64,000 bases of DNA from NCBI GenBank assembly GCA_913057825.1, contig CAJXOW010000012.1, positions 1 through 64,000 on the forward strand, written 5' to 3'. The notes beneath the pieces were generated by a model. That model did no database searches. It had not been told where the DNA came from and saw only the letters and a program-made list of their open reading frames with translations. A program made the position numbers and the translations under genes. Numbering within the stretch: position 1 is the first letter of the stretch; the number at the start of each line of letters is the position of its first letter. Origin of the DNA: an uncultured Balneolaceae bacterium (GTDB taxonomy: Bacteria > Bacteroidota > Rhodothermia > Balneolales > Balneolaceae). This document shows positions 27,968 through 37,589 of the stretch, piece by piece.

Positions 27968-29464
27968 TTATTCAAAAATATTAAGTGAAGAACTGGATCC
28001 GCTTGACTTCTGCTTTTTGAATGAAATGTGGTAGGTTACTCCCTGGTCGGCTTGTATATCGGTTGATGCCTCCAACTGGTTGATCAACGTCTGAATCATG
28101 TGTAAACCCAGGGTCTCAGGAGAGTTATCCTGCACCTCTTCGGGCAATCCCTCGCCGTTATCTGATATCCGCATTTGAATGGTTTCCGCATTCTGTTGAA
28201 TTTGAATTTCAATTCGCGCGTTTTGCTGGCCGCTGAAGGCATGTTTAAAAGCGTTGGTCAGGATCTCATTTAATAAAAGCCCGCAGGGAACCGCCTGGTT
28301 TATGTTCAGCTTGATGGGATCACAGTCTAACTGCAAGTCAATGGGTCTATCCTGCGACCAGAAGGTATCCTGTATTTGATTAGTGAGGGTCTTTATATAT
28401 GAATCGAAGGCTACCTGGGTTAGATTACCGCTCTGGTAGAGTTGATCATGAATAACGCCCATGGTGTGAACACGGGAGATACTATCCCTTAAAATCGATT
28501 GAACTTTGGGATGGTGTTCTTCAGAATTATATAATTGAAGTTGGATAAGACCATTCACAATGGCCAGGTTGTTTTTAACACGATGATGGATTTCCTGGAG
28601 AAGAACGTTTTTCTCCCGGAGGGAATATTTTAGCTGTTGAGCGGTCTGTTTGAGTTCGGTTATATCCACGCCATATCCCAAAGCCCGTTTAACGTTTCCA
28701 TCCCGGTCCAGAATAGGATAGATCCAGCGTTGAATATAAACTTCTTTTCCCTTTTCATCCTCTATGCGTTCTACAAGAGAATTCGATTGTTTTCGACGAA
28801 TCGCGTTTTTAATCCACTGGGTGCGTTGCCGGTAGGGTTCAGGATCCCGCCCCTTGAGTTCCGCATATTCTTCGGAGGTGCGGCCAAGCATCTGATTTCG
28901 TATTTCCGGATCCCCGATAGCTGATGGATTAATGTAGACATATTCAGCGTCCGTGTTGAAAATGGCCAATTCGGTGGGTAACTCCTGGAGGATGTTTTGG
29001 TAGAATTCCTTTAACCGGGTAATGCGTTTTTCATACTGTTTACGATCCGAAATATCCCGAGCAATAGCATAAACAACCGGTTTGCCGAAATAAGTACCAC
29101 TATTGAGAATAATTTCGGTGGGTATGAGTTTTCCGTTTTTGCTGCGTCCCCACCACTCAAACTTTTGTGATTCGCCCTGGAGGGCTTCTTCAAAGTACGC
29201 ACTTGTTTTTTCCAGGTCATTGTGTTTTTTGTCTGCCAGGAAGAGGGCATTTTTCCCAACAAGTTCCTTTTTGCTGTAACCATACAGGCGTTGTGCCCCC
29301 TTGTTAACATCAAGAAAGGTACCGTCTGAATCCTGAATCAGGATAGCATCTTCCACCGAATTGAAAAGATCTTGATAGGTTTGCCTGGCGTCACCGGCGG
29401 GATGAGGTGAGCCGGATTCGGCATCAACATTGTTGTTCGGCTTGACGTCGTCATTTGAAGCCAT
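27968..29464 (-). CDS. Soluble PAS-PAS sensor histidine kinase, HisKA_2 type
   Basis: 498 residues, no membrane segment. First PAS about 28-150 (NSVEDAILIQDSDGTFLDVN, GYSKKELVGKN), second PAS about 155-280 (IFNTDAEYVYINPSA), then a HisKA_2 domain with the phospho-histidine in LLQEIHHRVKNNLAIVNGLI and a HATPase with NEILTNAFKHAF and DNGEGLPEEV. This architecture is usual for kinases that sense light, redox or small molecules and signal to lone receivers. The free receiver at 8940 is a possible partner, without direct evidence. Confidence 0.92.
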   Translation of the reverse strand: MASNDDVKPNNNVDAESGSPHPAGDARQTYQDLFNSVEDAILIQDSDGTFLDVNKGAQRLYGYSKKELVGKNALFLADKKHNDLEKTSAYFEEALQGESQKFEWWGRSKNGKLIPTEIILNSGTYFGKPVVYAIARDISDRKQYEKRITRLKEFYQNILQELPTELAIFNTDAEYVYINPSAIGDPEIRNQMLGRTSEEYAELKGRDPEPYRQRTQWIKNAIRRKQSNSLVERIEDEKGKEVYIQRWIYPILDRDGNVKRALGYGVDITELKQTAQQLKYSLREKNVLLQEIHHRVKNNLAIVNGLIQLQLYNSEEHHPKVQSILRDSISRVHTMGVIHDQLYQSGNLTQVAFDSYIKTLTNQIQDTFWSQDRPIDLQLDCDPIKLNINQAVPCGLLLNEILTNAFKHAFSGQQNARIEIQIQQNAETIQMRISDNGEGLPEEVQDNSPETLGLHMIQTLINQLEASTDIQADQGVTYHISFKKQKSSGSSSSLNIFE

Positions 29465-29594
29465 ATTACTGCCACCCCGGGATCAGAGCTTGTTTGTTGT
29501 TCGCAATATAATTGATGTGCGTTAGTTTTTGGGATAGACCTGCGGTTCCATAGTTGTAAATAAGGGAAAACTGGGGACAAAAGAAATGTATCAA

Positions 29595-29819
29595 TCAAGC
29601 AAAGCAGGAAGGAGCGAGCATCAAGCGGCCGTCTCCTATTTGCTCAACAGCTGCTTGAATTTGTTCGAGTCTCTCGACCAGGTCCGTTTTCCAGATGTTG
29701 CGGCCGTCAATTAAGGCAAGTGAAACCAGGTGATCGGTGTCGCCAAAGATGTCAGACAGTTGATTCAATTGGTCCGATCCTCGTACCAGGTCGAGGTGAC
29801 CGAAACACCTGCAAATCAA
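29595..29819 (-). pseudogene. Remnant of cobalamin-independent methionine synthase (metE)
   Basis: A 74-codon minus-strand ORF. Residues about 8-72 (HLDLVRGSDQLNQL, VSLALIDGRNIWKTDL, GDGRLMLAPSC) match the internal MetE segment that normally reads HLDLVR, then VVDGRNIWRADL, then APSCSLLHVP. The match begins without the upstream part of MetE and breaks right after APSC. It is a fragment cut at both ends, not a working gene. The intact surrounding sequence gives no sign of the rest of metE. Confidence 0.75.
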
Positions 29820-30054
29820 TTATAAGATATAAAAAAGCTATGCTGGCATCCAAAATGTTGACAAGTGTTGGTATGAGCGGACGGGAGGTTCTTTGCTCGA
29901 AAGTTTTGCGAACATTAATATTTTAGCGGACAACATATCTTAATCCGGGATTCATTTAATGCTCTAGAGAAGTAAAAAAACAAAATGCCGGGGTAGCGCC
30001 GGCCCGCTTTTATTCCTCCTGACAACCAATATTAGCGGGTAATTATCCAAATAA

Positions 30055-30093
30055 AAAACCCCGAACGATCGGAAGACCATCCGGGGTTTTAAA
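30055..30093. terminator. Bidirectional Rho-independent terminator
   Basis: AAAAAACCCCG and CGGGGTTTT arms with an imperfect GATCGG/CCATC continuation. It serves the azurin-like gene on the minus strand (stop at 30160). Confidence 0.8.
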
Positions 30094-30159
30094 ATAGGTT
30101 AATCCTGTTGATTGGCGCGAGGTAAGTTGATTACACCGCCATTGAAGTTTAAAACAGGT

Positions 30160-30747
30160 TTACTCCTGGACAACCAGTTTCCCTCTCATACCGGCTGCAT
30201 AATGACCGGGGAAGCTGCATACATAATCATATCGGCCTGTTTGATCCGGTGCGTTGAAGGAGATAGTCTCGCTTTCGTCTCCGCCCAGCATTTTCGTGTG
30301 GGTGATGACTTTATCTTCCATATCCGGGGCGATGTACTCATTGTCTTTGGCCTGGGCCGAAGCATTGGAAAAAGCGCGGGCATCGGTTCCGAGTTCCAGG
30401 AGCGCAAAATTATGAGACATGGCGCTTGGAGGCAGGCTGGATACATTTTCCAGCTCCACTTGCAGCTCTTCTCCAGGTGCAGCGGCAATACTGTCGACAA
30501 CAAAATAGGTGTTGCCGTCGGAAGCCGTCAGGGTGTCACTGGTATATACCCCGTCCTGGGCTTCGGCTACGACAAATTTCATCTGGTCAATTCCGACCAA
30601 ATTAATCGTCCGAACGTCTTGCGACATTTGTGCTTGTTGATCTCCGGAAGTGCTTTCGGCCTGCTGAGATTGACTGTCACCGCCACCTCCACCACAGGCG
30701 AATAGAAAGGCAAGGGCTAGCGTAAATAGTGCATTAATGGATTTCAT
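30160..30747 (-). CDS. Azurin/plastocyanin-like blue copper lipoprotein
   Basis: 195 residues. Lipobox FLFACGGG (Cys about 18), a glycine/glutamine-rich linker to about 48, then a cupredoxin domain. Type 1 copper ligands are visible: His in SAMSHNF, Cys and His in CSFPGH and Met in AAGMRG. The insert before the domain (FVVAEAQDGVYTSDTLTASD) is longer than in classic azurin. Likely an electron carrier tethered to the outer face of a membrane. The redox partner is unknown. Confidence 0.85.
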   Translation of the reverse strand: MKSINALFTLALAFLFACGGGGGDSQSQQAESTSGDQQAQMSQDVRTINLVGIDQMKFVVAEAQDGVYTSDTLTASDGNTYFVVDSIAAAPGEELQVELENVSSLPPSAMSHNFALLELGTDARAFSNASAQAKDNEYIAPDMEDKVITHTKMLGGDESETISFNAPDQTGRYDYVCSFPGHYAAGMRGKLVVQE

Positions 30748-31232
30748 AGAATGATATCGGTTTTTGTCTTTGAATTTCAGTATATAGTAGATTATTGATA
30801 ACTACCATACCCGGTGCAATGTTGCCTAAGCAAGGTAAGGAATTTATAAATAACGGAAAAAAGAGTATTGATAATCAAATCGGTACGTGGATCGATTAAG
30901 GCCGGGATATTAAAGAAGGGCGGATGGGGAGGCATGATACGCACTTACATATTTTGACATATTAAAACTGAAAAATACGCTCCATATACAGGGAAATTAA
31001 GCGGCGATGATGAACAGGCGATAATATTTTCCCACCATTTTCCCATATTTAAATCGATGAAACGGACGGTAATGAAAATTAATAAGATGGAGGAAGAGGT
31101 ACTAATTGGAAAAATTCGTATTATTGTAAGATGAAGAAACAATAACTGACTGGAGATGGTTAAGAGCAACGGCCAGCCGGGAACTGAAAGGGTTTAACCC
31201 GCGGTAACCCAACATCTATTTTAAGAAGCTAT
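30748..31232. other. Intergenic region with no supported gene
   Basis: About 485 bp, AT-rich, between the divergent azurin-like and DUF805 genes. A 74-codon hydrophobic ORF on the minus strand lacks a ribosome-binding site and is not accepted. Confidence 0.3.
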
Positions 31233-31637
31233 ATGAAATGGTACATAAAAGTGTTGAAGAATTATGCGGTGTTCCAGGGACGTGCTCATCGCACCGAGTT
31301 CTGGATATTTACGTTAATCCATTCGTTAATATTATTCGGTCTGACCTATCTTGGATGGGATAAAACGAATCTGATCTTTATGGGATTAGCGTTGGTTTAT
31401 GCTGCAGCGACCCTGCTACCCAGCCTGGCAGTTGCTGTTCGACGTCTCCATGATGTCAGAGTTAGCGGTTGGTGGCTTTTGCTGGCATTATTGCCGGTCG
31501 TGGGAGCCGTAGGACTCTTATTTTTGTTGCAACGGCGAAGTTATTACAAGGAAAATCGGTATGGGCCTTTTCCTCATGAAATAGAAACTCAAACCCAATC
31601 ATCCACCGAGGTTATAAAAGATGCCCATATAGCTTAG
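31233..31637 (+). CDS. DUF805 family membrane protein
   Basis: 134 residues with three membrane helices. The landmarks WYIKVLKNYAVFQGRAHRTE, FW near the start and VAVRRLHDVRVSGWWLL in the middle define DUF805. Function of the family is unknown. Single gene; ATG 31233. Confidence 0.9.
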   Translation: MKWYIKVLKNYAVFQGRAHRTEFWIFTLIHSLILFGLTYLGWDKTNLIFMGLALVYAAATLLPSLAVAVRRLHDVRVSGWWLLLALLPVVGAVGLLFLLQRRSYYKENRYGPFPHEIETQTQSSTEVIKDAHIA

Positions 31638-31754
31638 CGATTTGCTAAGAAATAGTAAAAAAAGATTTTGAAGAGTGCTTCATTCGAGTCTGAAAATTAC
31701 TAATTTATATAATCAGCAGTTACGATATCGCAAGAGTTAATAAATCCTTTGATT

Positions 31755-32273
31755 ATGAAAACCTCGGTTTCCTCGATCAAGAGTAATCAACAGCTACTGG
31801 TTCGATCACTCGTAATTGGACTTGCCGCTGCGATGCCGCTGCTTGTGCATCTTGCTCCTCCGATCATGGGGGTCGCGGCGGGTGCTGTATTATTACCCAT
31901 GTTTTATCTGCCGTTGGTTGCTACCGCCTGGAGATTGAAAAGCTTGATGATGCTGGCCCTGTTTTTACCCTGGCTCAATATGTGGATTACCGGAATGCCC
32001 GGTCCGTTGACGTCCTTTATCTTAACTCTCGAAGTGGGAATATTTATGCTGTCAGCGTGGAACCATGATTTGTTTTCTCTGCCGCAGTGGTTAATCGGTC
32101 CCGCCGGATACCTGGTTGCGAAAGCAGCATCTGCCATGCTCCTTGCGTTTTTTGTATTAACTGGAATTCAACAGGCGGACCCGCTCTCTTTTGCCATGGG
32201 CGCATTGACTAAAAGCTGGCCGGGTCTTTTGATATTAATGCTGTTTTCCACAGGACTGTTTCGGAATAGATAG
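31755..32273 (+). CDS. Hydrophobic membrane protein, possibly a transporter S-component-like
   Basis: About 172 residues with five to six membrane helices. The pattern (LVIGLAAAMPLLVHL, VLLPMFYLPL, then MGALTKSWPGLLIL) loosely recalls substrate-binding S components of ECF transporters. ATG 31755 is preferred to the TTG 6 bases upstream. A phosphoribosyltransferase gene starts 8 bases after its stop, so the pair is almost surely one operon. Nucleobase uptake coupled to phosphoribosylation would fit, but that is inference. Confidence 0.6.
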   Translation: MKTSVSSIKSNQQLLVRSLVIGLAAAMPLLVHLAPPIMGVAAGAVLLPMFYLPLVATAWRLKSLMMLALFLPWLNMWITGMPGPLTSFILTLEVGIFMLSAWNHDLFSLPQWLIGPAGYLVAKAASAMLLAFFVLTGIQQADPLSFAMGALTKSWPGLLILMLFSTGLFRNR

Positions 32274-32281
32274 TATGTGTT

Positions 32282-32701
32282 ATGGTCACCATCGATATGT
32301 CACGCATTACAAGGGAGTTGGATAACCTCAACCTGCCGCCTTCGGATCTGGTTGTCGGTATTGGGGAGGGGGGCATTGTGCCGGCTGTCCTGGTGGCTGA
32401 TCGCTTGAAAGTGGATTTGCGAATTCTTCGGATCAACTACCGGGATCCGGATCATAAGCCACGATATAAGGAACCGAAGCTGTTGGGAGATGGAGTCAAG
32501 ATTCCCTCCTCGGCACAGACCATCTTGTTGGTGGATGATGTTAGTGTGACGGGTAAAACCCTGGAGCTTGCGCAGAAACTGTTGGCGAAGGTTGAGGTTA
32601 CCACGCTTGTTTTCAAAGGATCGGCCGACATGGTACTGCTTCCCGGTATCGAGGAGTGCGTTCATTGGCCCTGGTCTCAAAAGTATGCAACGATGGAATA
32701 A
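32282..32701 (+). CDS. Phosphoribosyltransferase-domain protein
   Basis: 139 residues. The 13-residue PRPP-binding motif is clear in ILLVDDVSVTGKTL (about 80-93), and the N-terminal GIGEGGIVPA loop fits the type I PRTase fold. It most resembles xanthine/hypoxanthine-type PRTases, though the short length leaves the substrate open. Co-transcribed with the membrane protein upstream. Confidence 0.85.
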   Translation: MVTIDMSRITRELDNLNLPPSDLVVGIGEGGIVPAVLVADRLKVDLRILRINYRDPDHKPRYKEPKLLGDGVKIPSSAQTILLVDDVSVTGKTLELAQKLLAKVEVTTLVFKGSADMVLLPGIEECVHWPWSQKYATME

Positions 32702-32765
32702 CCATGGGAGGTTGTTTATTCAATAACGAAAGAAGATAATTTAACATAGCGTGTGAGGATTGATT

Positions 32766-33758
32766 ATGGATCGAAAATCATTTCTAATTTGGCTGTCCGG
32801 ACTTACCACTTCCGTCATGGTTTCTCCCGCTACTCTGTGGGACGAGAAAGCTCCTCCGGAGGATCGATGGGGAAAATTATTACCCCTTAGAAAATTCGGT
32901 AAAACGGGAGAAGAAATCACCATGTTGGGCGTGGGCGGCTCGCACGTGAGTTGGATGAATGAGTCGGATGCACAACGGGCGATTGAGATGGCGATCGAAG
33001 GAGGAGTTCGGTTTTTTGATACCGCCGAGCAATATGGAAACGGGCGGAGCGAGCGCTATTATGGCAAGTTTTTGACCCCCAAGTACCGGGACGAAATATT
33101 TTTGATGACTAAAACCCAGGCACGTAATGCGGAATCGGCCCGGCGCGACCTGGAAGGATCGCTGCGGCGTTTGAACACGGATTACCTGGATTTATGGCAG
33201 ATACATTCCGTAAACTCAGCACGTGACGTGGATAATCGGATTAAAGAGGGAGTATTGGAAGTTGTATTGGAAGCCAAAGAAGAGGGCAAGGTGCGTCATG
33301 TCGGATTTACCGGGCATCGCACCCCTGATGCGCATCTGCGAATGCTGGAGAAAGCGGGCGAAAAGCTTGAAACCTGTCAGATGCCGGTCAACGTAGCCGA
33401 CCCATCATACAATAGTTTTATCCTTAACGTAATGTCCGAGCTTCGGAAGCAGAACTACGGCATTATTGCCATGAAAACATTGGCGAATGGCGGTTTTTTC
33501 GGGGGGAGATCGCACGGGGCGCACGGGGATGAGACGAGCCTTATTCCCGACCTTCTCAGTGTGGAAGAAGCCCTTCACTTCGCATGGTCGCTGCCGGTGA
33601 GTACCGTTGTATCAGGGTTTAACAATCATGAGCAACTCCAGGAAAAGATAGATCTGGCTCGGTCATTTCAACAAATGAACGAAAACCAGCGACAGCAGTT
33701 GATAGAAAAAGTGGCTGATCTCGCTGAAAGCGGAGAAATGGAATTTTATAAAGCTTAA
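32766..33758 (+). CDS. Aldo/keto reductase family protein
   Basis: About 330 residues. An N-terminal segment (DRKSFLIWLSGLTTSVMVS) resembles a Tat-like or other export signal, with RK in place of RR. The AKR domain shows catalytic Asp and Tyr in FFDTAEQYGNG, Lys in FLMTKTQ and His in LWQIHSV. ATG 32766 is chosen over the TTG 6 bases upstream. It is followed after 12 bases by a CoA-binding protein gene. Physiological substrate unknown. Confidence 0.88.
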   Translation: MDRKSFLIWLSGLTTSVMVSPATLWDEKAPPEDRWGKLLPLRKFGKTGEEITMLGVGGSHVSWMNESDAQRAIEMAIEGGVRFFDTAEQYGNGRSERYYGKFLTPKYRDEIFLMTKTQARNAESARRDLEGSLRRLNTDYLDLWQIHSVNSARDVDNRIKEGVLEVVLEAKEEGKVRHVGFTGHRTPDAHLRMLEKAGEKLETCQMPVNVADPSYNSFILNVMSELRKQNYGIIAMKTLANGGFFGGRSHGAHGDETSLIPDLLSVEEALHFAWSLPVSTVVSGFNNHEQLQEKIDLARSFQQMNENQRQQLIEKVADLAESGEMEFYKA

Positions 33759-33770
33759 TGGAGGGGAATT

Positions 33771-34262
33771 ATGGATATGGAAAAGTTGAGAAAGGCAGCG
33801 GATGAGTTTATGAAGCTGCAGCGATTCGGGTTGGCGGGAGCGTCCCGTAAAGGAGACACAGCCGGTAATGTCATTTACAAGAAGCTGCGGGAGCGGGGAT
33901 ATGAAATTTATCCCATTCATCCTTCGGCTTCTGAGATTGAAGGTGACATGGCCTGGCACAATATAGATTCTGTACCGGCCAAACTGGAGGGATTAATTAT
34001 AGCCACCCCGCCCGAGGCCGCACTGGAGCTGGTTCAACAATGCCATGAGCTGGGTATCAATCACGTCTGGATGCATCGCTCGTTCGGACAGGGAAGTGTA
34101 GATGCGAAAGCCGTGGAGTATGGCCGTGAAAACGGAATAAAAGTTATTCCCGGCGGTTGTCCGCTCATGTTCAATGAGCCGGTGGACATCGGACATAAAT
34201 GCATTCGATGGCTGGCCGGGGTAAGCGGTAACTTGCAGGAGCCGGTGGAAAGGGCTGGTTAG
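33771..34262 (+). CDS. CoA-binding domain protein
   Basis: 163 residues. A Rossmann fold of the CoA_binding_2 type: FGLAGASRKGDTAGNVIYKK, LRERGYEIYPIHP, then LIIATPPEAALELV and VIPGGCPLMF near the end. Such small proteins bind CoA or related nucleotides; their role is unclear. Operon with the aldo/keto reductase. Confidence 0.85.
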   Translation: MDMEKLRKAADEFMKLQRFGLAGASRKGDTAGNVIYKKLRERGYEIYPIHPSASEIEGDMAWHNIDSVPAKLEGLIIATPPEAALELVQQCHELGINHVWMHRSFGQGSVDAKAVEYGRENGIKVIPGGCPLMFNEPVDIGHKCIRWLAGVSGNLQEPVERAG

Positions 34263-34365
34263 GGTGTCTTTATAGGTTTCGGGAGGCTGTGGCGGATTCC
34301 TGTGATTTGCGTCGAATTTCAGTGTAGTGTGGAAGGTAGGGGTTTATAACCGATTTTATCTTAGT

Positions 34366-34453
34366 TGATCCTCCCCTTTTCCCCCTCCGACGGGGGACGT
34401 TTTTTCGCCTCGGTTGCCTTACTTTCCCCCTTCGGAGGGGAAAGGGGGAGGAC
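34366..34453. repeat. Pyrimidine-rich inverted repeat
   Basis: TCCTCCCCTTTTCCCCCTCC at the left is mirrored by GGAGGGGAAAGGGGGAGGAC at the right, with a CGTTTTTTCGCC-type centre. It lies between the CoA-binding gene (+) and the T9SS gene (-) and may serve as a terminator for either. Confidence 0.6.
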
Positions 34454-34484
34454 TTCCGAAGGGCGCAGCGCAATTATTTTATTG

Positions 34485-37295
34485 TCACTTCACAAGCGTC
34501 ATTTTCCGGATTTTTGTCTCTCCACCCGCCCTGAGCCGGTAGAAGTAGATACCGCTCGATAGGTGGTCGGCATTGAATCGAACCGTATGTTGTCCGGCTT
34601 TCTGATTGCCGTCCACCAGCGTAGCGACTTCCCTGCCAAGCAAGTCGTACACTTTAAGCGATACCCCCCGGGATTGGGGAAGTGAATAGGTAATGCGGGT
34701 CGAGGGATTAAAAGGATTGGGATAATTTTGTTTGAGTCGAAGCTTTCGAGCGATTTCCTGCTTTTCGGTCGCCGCAGCTTGTTCGTCAATCAAATCAAAG
34801 TAAACAAAAGCATGTTGGTCGAAGGTCGTAGACCAATTTTCAGGTTTGTTAAGTACTTTGCCGTAATGGATGTTCCACCCGATAGAATCGCCCGACACCA
34901 GGTGCAGTCCGGCCTTGGGATTTCGAGGTATGGAGAGTTCAACCTCGACTTTCGGCCAACTGATATTGCTGGACAAATGGACTGACTGAGGTTGAAACAC
35001 ACGCCGGCGAAACTCGTTTTGATAATCCGGATGCGTATCCCACATACCATTGCCGGGATATTGGTCGTCGGGATTATCGTCGACAAACTGTCGTACCTCT
35101 TCACGGGCATCCCAGCTTCGGAATGATTCGAAGGTTCCGTCGGAAATATTAACGCTCATCCGGGTGTTGCCCGCTCCATGCCAGCGGCCGTCGCCTTCAA
35201 ACTCAAAGCGCAATTCAGGGATTCCGATATCGGGCAGTTTCATCCCGATATAAAGGGAATCCGCCGTGTAAGTCATATACACTTCAGGTTGATAGTCTTT
35301 GTTGTTGTAAACGTAGTCCACTCCGGTGCTGATCCGGGCATCCAGGGCGTTCCAATCGTCGAGGGACCCGTTAACCCGGATATCCACCGTATCCGGTAAC
35401 TTCTTGATATACGAATCAATAGCATACCGGGGATGATCGTCTTTACCGTCCCTGACCCCGTCCCCGTCGGTGTCCGCAAGGGTTGGATCGCTGCCCCAGT
35501 AATTTCCATCCATAGCCTCGGCCCGGTCGTTCAATCCGTCGCTGTCGGTGTCGGCTTTGTCGGGATCACTGCCAAAGGTCAATTCGTCGTACGGTGCACG
35601 CGAATCGTGATCCGGGAAACGATCGCCGTCGGCATCCCGTGCCTCGTATATCTCTCCCCACCCATATTTCAAGTTTAGATAATCGTCAAATACGCGGAAC
35701 ATAGAAGCCTGAAAATCAAGATGCATGCCGGCCGGATGGTAAAAAGCCTGCGGGAAGTCACCGTGCATCATCGGGGTTCCCATTCGACCGTAAATGGCGC
35801 CGATGGTATGTTGATTTTCGTGCATGTACGTCCATGTCGCACACCGTTCCTCGCCGGGTTCGATAGGATATCCGACGCCGTTGCCGCAGGGGAGCTGAGT
35901 TTGGGCAAAGCCGGTGGTTTGGTCGGGTCCCGGTAGCGCGAGATTGGCCCCGTCGCCGATCGACCAGAATCCGCTGTTTACCGGCCAGGCGGCAAAAACA
36001 AGATCGTACTGAGTGTTGTATACGCCCCGTTGTCGAAGTTGATAGGCTACGTTCGAGACGGAGGCATCGTTGTTAAGGTTAACCTTGTTGCGGACAATAT
36101 AATAGTCCATCTCAACATTCAGCTTGAATCCGGAATTACGCCAGTAGAAATCGCGTGTGCGTTCATATTGTTTTTTGATGCTTTCGACATCTTTTTCTGT
36201 AATGGATCCATTGTTGGTCTGCATGTAAATGATCGCGGCCATCCGCAGGGTGGCGTACTGGTAATACGAGGAGCGGTCGGCATCCGTGGTAACGGCCACT
36301 TCATCAGATATACCTGTGAAGTTCTGCTTCTGGTCGCGGGCTTCCACCTTGTAGTAATAGGTAGCTCCCGGCTCCAGACGGGAGTCAGTGTAGTGGGTAT
36401 CCGGGGAGGTATAGCCGATGGGATTACCGTAGGTGCCGTTTTCCGTACGACGATAGATCTGGTATCCTCCTACTTTTCCGACAGCGGCTGGATAGGAGTT
36501 CCAGGCGAGTTGTACGGTGGTGGCCGTGGAATCGACCATGGTTAATCCCGTAACCGGACGGGTAATGGTTACTTCGGCGGAATGAGCACTATAGATCCCG
36601 GCATCGTTTTGCGCATATACAATGTAAGCGTAATTGTGATCGGGATTGGGGGGTTGTTCCGAATAACTTCCGTTCTGCAATCCCCGGGCCACCCTCGTAT
36701 ACAGGTTGCGTGATTCTCCGGTGGGAGCTGTATCCTGTTTGGTGCGCCGGTATACGCTGTAAGTGAGTCCCGCTTCGGTTTGCCAGCTCAACGAATGCGT
36801 GCCGTCACCAGAAAGAGAAAGGTTCAAGCCCGCAGGTCGGGCGGGCAGGGTCGTATCGTTCAGGGATAAACGGGCAAAGGGGCTGGGATCGCTCCAGGGA
36901 ATGGTATCGATATGAACATGCATAAATCCCTGGGCATTTAGAGAAATATCGGTAAATCGAATATGAACGGAATCCCCGGCCGAAAGTGAGGGGAAGTTGC
37001 CCACTTGCAGTGAAAACGTGCCCTGACCCTCTTGAAGGTTGGGCAAATCATCTTCCCAGCGAGGGGCGTTTTCAATAAGGATGCTGTCTCGATTGGCGTT
37101 CAGGTAAGCCGTGAAAAAGGCTTTGGGCGGAGTGTTTTTGTTGAGGCTTCCATCCGGGTTTTCGACAAAACGTTGTAACAGGACGGAAGAGGTATCCTGG
37201 GCGTGAGCGGAAGAGGCGAGGAAAGGGATTACCGGCAAGAAAATGCCCGTGAAGAGAAGTGCGGCAAGCAAATATCCAAAAAAACGCATAAGCAA
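34485..37295 (-). CDS. T9SS-exported zinc-metalloprotease-like modular protein
   Basis: 936 residues. Signal peptide to about 32 (SSAHAQ); a beta-rich N-terminal domain; two fibronectin type III domains (about 151-245 and 246-338); a central domain with an HENQH (HExxH) site at about 492-496; calcium-binding thrombospondin-type-3-like repeats (DADGDRFPDHDS, DTDSDGLNDRAE, DTDGDGVRDGKDD; about 553-622); a CBM9/DOMON-like domain (about 635-820; VNGSLDDWNALD); and a C-terminal sorting domain of type A (NYPNPFNPSTRITYSLP, LLGREVATL, SGIYFYRL). It is predicted to be secreted by the type IX system and attached to the surface. The zinc site is seen; proteolytic activity is inferred. Confidence 0.88.
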   Translation of the reverse strand: MLMRFFGYLLAALLFTGIFLPVIPFLASSAHAQDTSSVLLQRFVENPDGSLNKNTPPKAFFTAYLNANRDSILIENAPRWEDDLPNLQEGQGTFSLQVGNFPSLSAGDSVHIRFTDISLNAQGFMHVHIDTIPWSDPSPFARLSLNDTTLPARPAGLNLSLSGDGTHSLSWQTEAGLTYSVYRRTKQDTAPTGESRNLYTRVARGLQNGSYSEQPPNPDHNYAYIVYAQNDAGIYSAHSAEVTITRPVTGLTMVDSTATTVQLAWNSYPAAVGKVGGYQIYRRTENGTYGNPIGYTSPDTHYTDSRLEPGATYYYKVEARDQKQNFTGISDEVAVTTDADRSSYYQYATLRMAAIIYMQTNNGSITEKDVESIKKQYERTRDFYWRNSGFKLNVEMDYYIVRNKVNLNNDASVSNVAYQLRQRGVYNTQYDLVFAAWPVNSGFWSIGDGANLALPGPDQTTGFAQTQLPCGNGVGYPIEPGEERCATWTYMHENQHTIGAIYGRMGTPMMHGDFPQAFYHPAGMHLDFQASMFRVFDDYLNLKYGWGEIYEARDADGDRFPDHDSRAPYDELTFGSDPDKADTDSDGLNDRAEAMDGNYWGSDPTLADTDGDGVRDGKDDHPRYAIDSYIKKLPDTVDIRVNGSLDDWNALDARISTGVDYVYNNKDYQPEVYMTYTADSLYIGMKLPDIGIPELRFEFEGDGRWHGAGNTRMSVNISDGTFESFRSWDAREEVRQFVDDNPDDQYPGNGMWDTHPDYQNEFRRRVFQPQSVHLSSNISWPKVEVELSIPRNPKAGLHLVSGDSIGWNIHYGKVLNKPENWSTTFDQHAFVYFDLIDEQAAATEKQEIARKLRLKQNYPNPFNPSTRITYSLPQSRGVSLKVYDLLGREVATLVDGNQKAGQHTVRFNADHLSSGIYFYRLRAGGETKIRKMTLVK

Positions 37296-37507
37296 ATTTG
37301 AAGTTAAATTGATGAATAAGGAGATTGCGGCAACTCAACATCGAGAGGATGTTGGGGGAGCTTCAATCCTCTATGAAGATGGAGAGATGAGTTAATTTTT
37401 CAATATATGCATTACTCAATTACGTCAATTTGAACCGATATTGCAATCGGTTGAAGTAAAGAGTTAAAAATGGTCCCGGACTTCAGAAATCAAAAATTCT
37501 AAATTTG

Positions 37508-37582
37508 AAAAAAGGCCGGACGAATAAATCCTCTATGATAATCTATGTGTAAATTAATAATCAGCATGGACCGTCCGGCCCG
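37508..37582 (-). terminator. Possible terminator after the sugar dehydrogenase gene
   Basis: On the minus strand GGCCGGACG and CGTCCGGCC pair across a loop of about 46 bases and are followed by TTTTTTC. The long loop lowers confidence. Confidence 0.5.
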
Positions 37583-37589
37583 GGCTCTT

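Noticed and set aside
30945-31169. 74-codon hydrophobic minus-strand ORF
   Set aside because: AT-rich intergenic sequence often gives such frames; no start signal and no conserved pattern.
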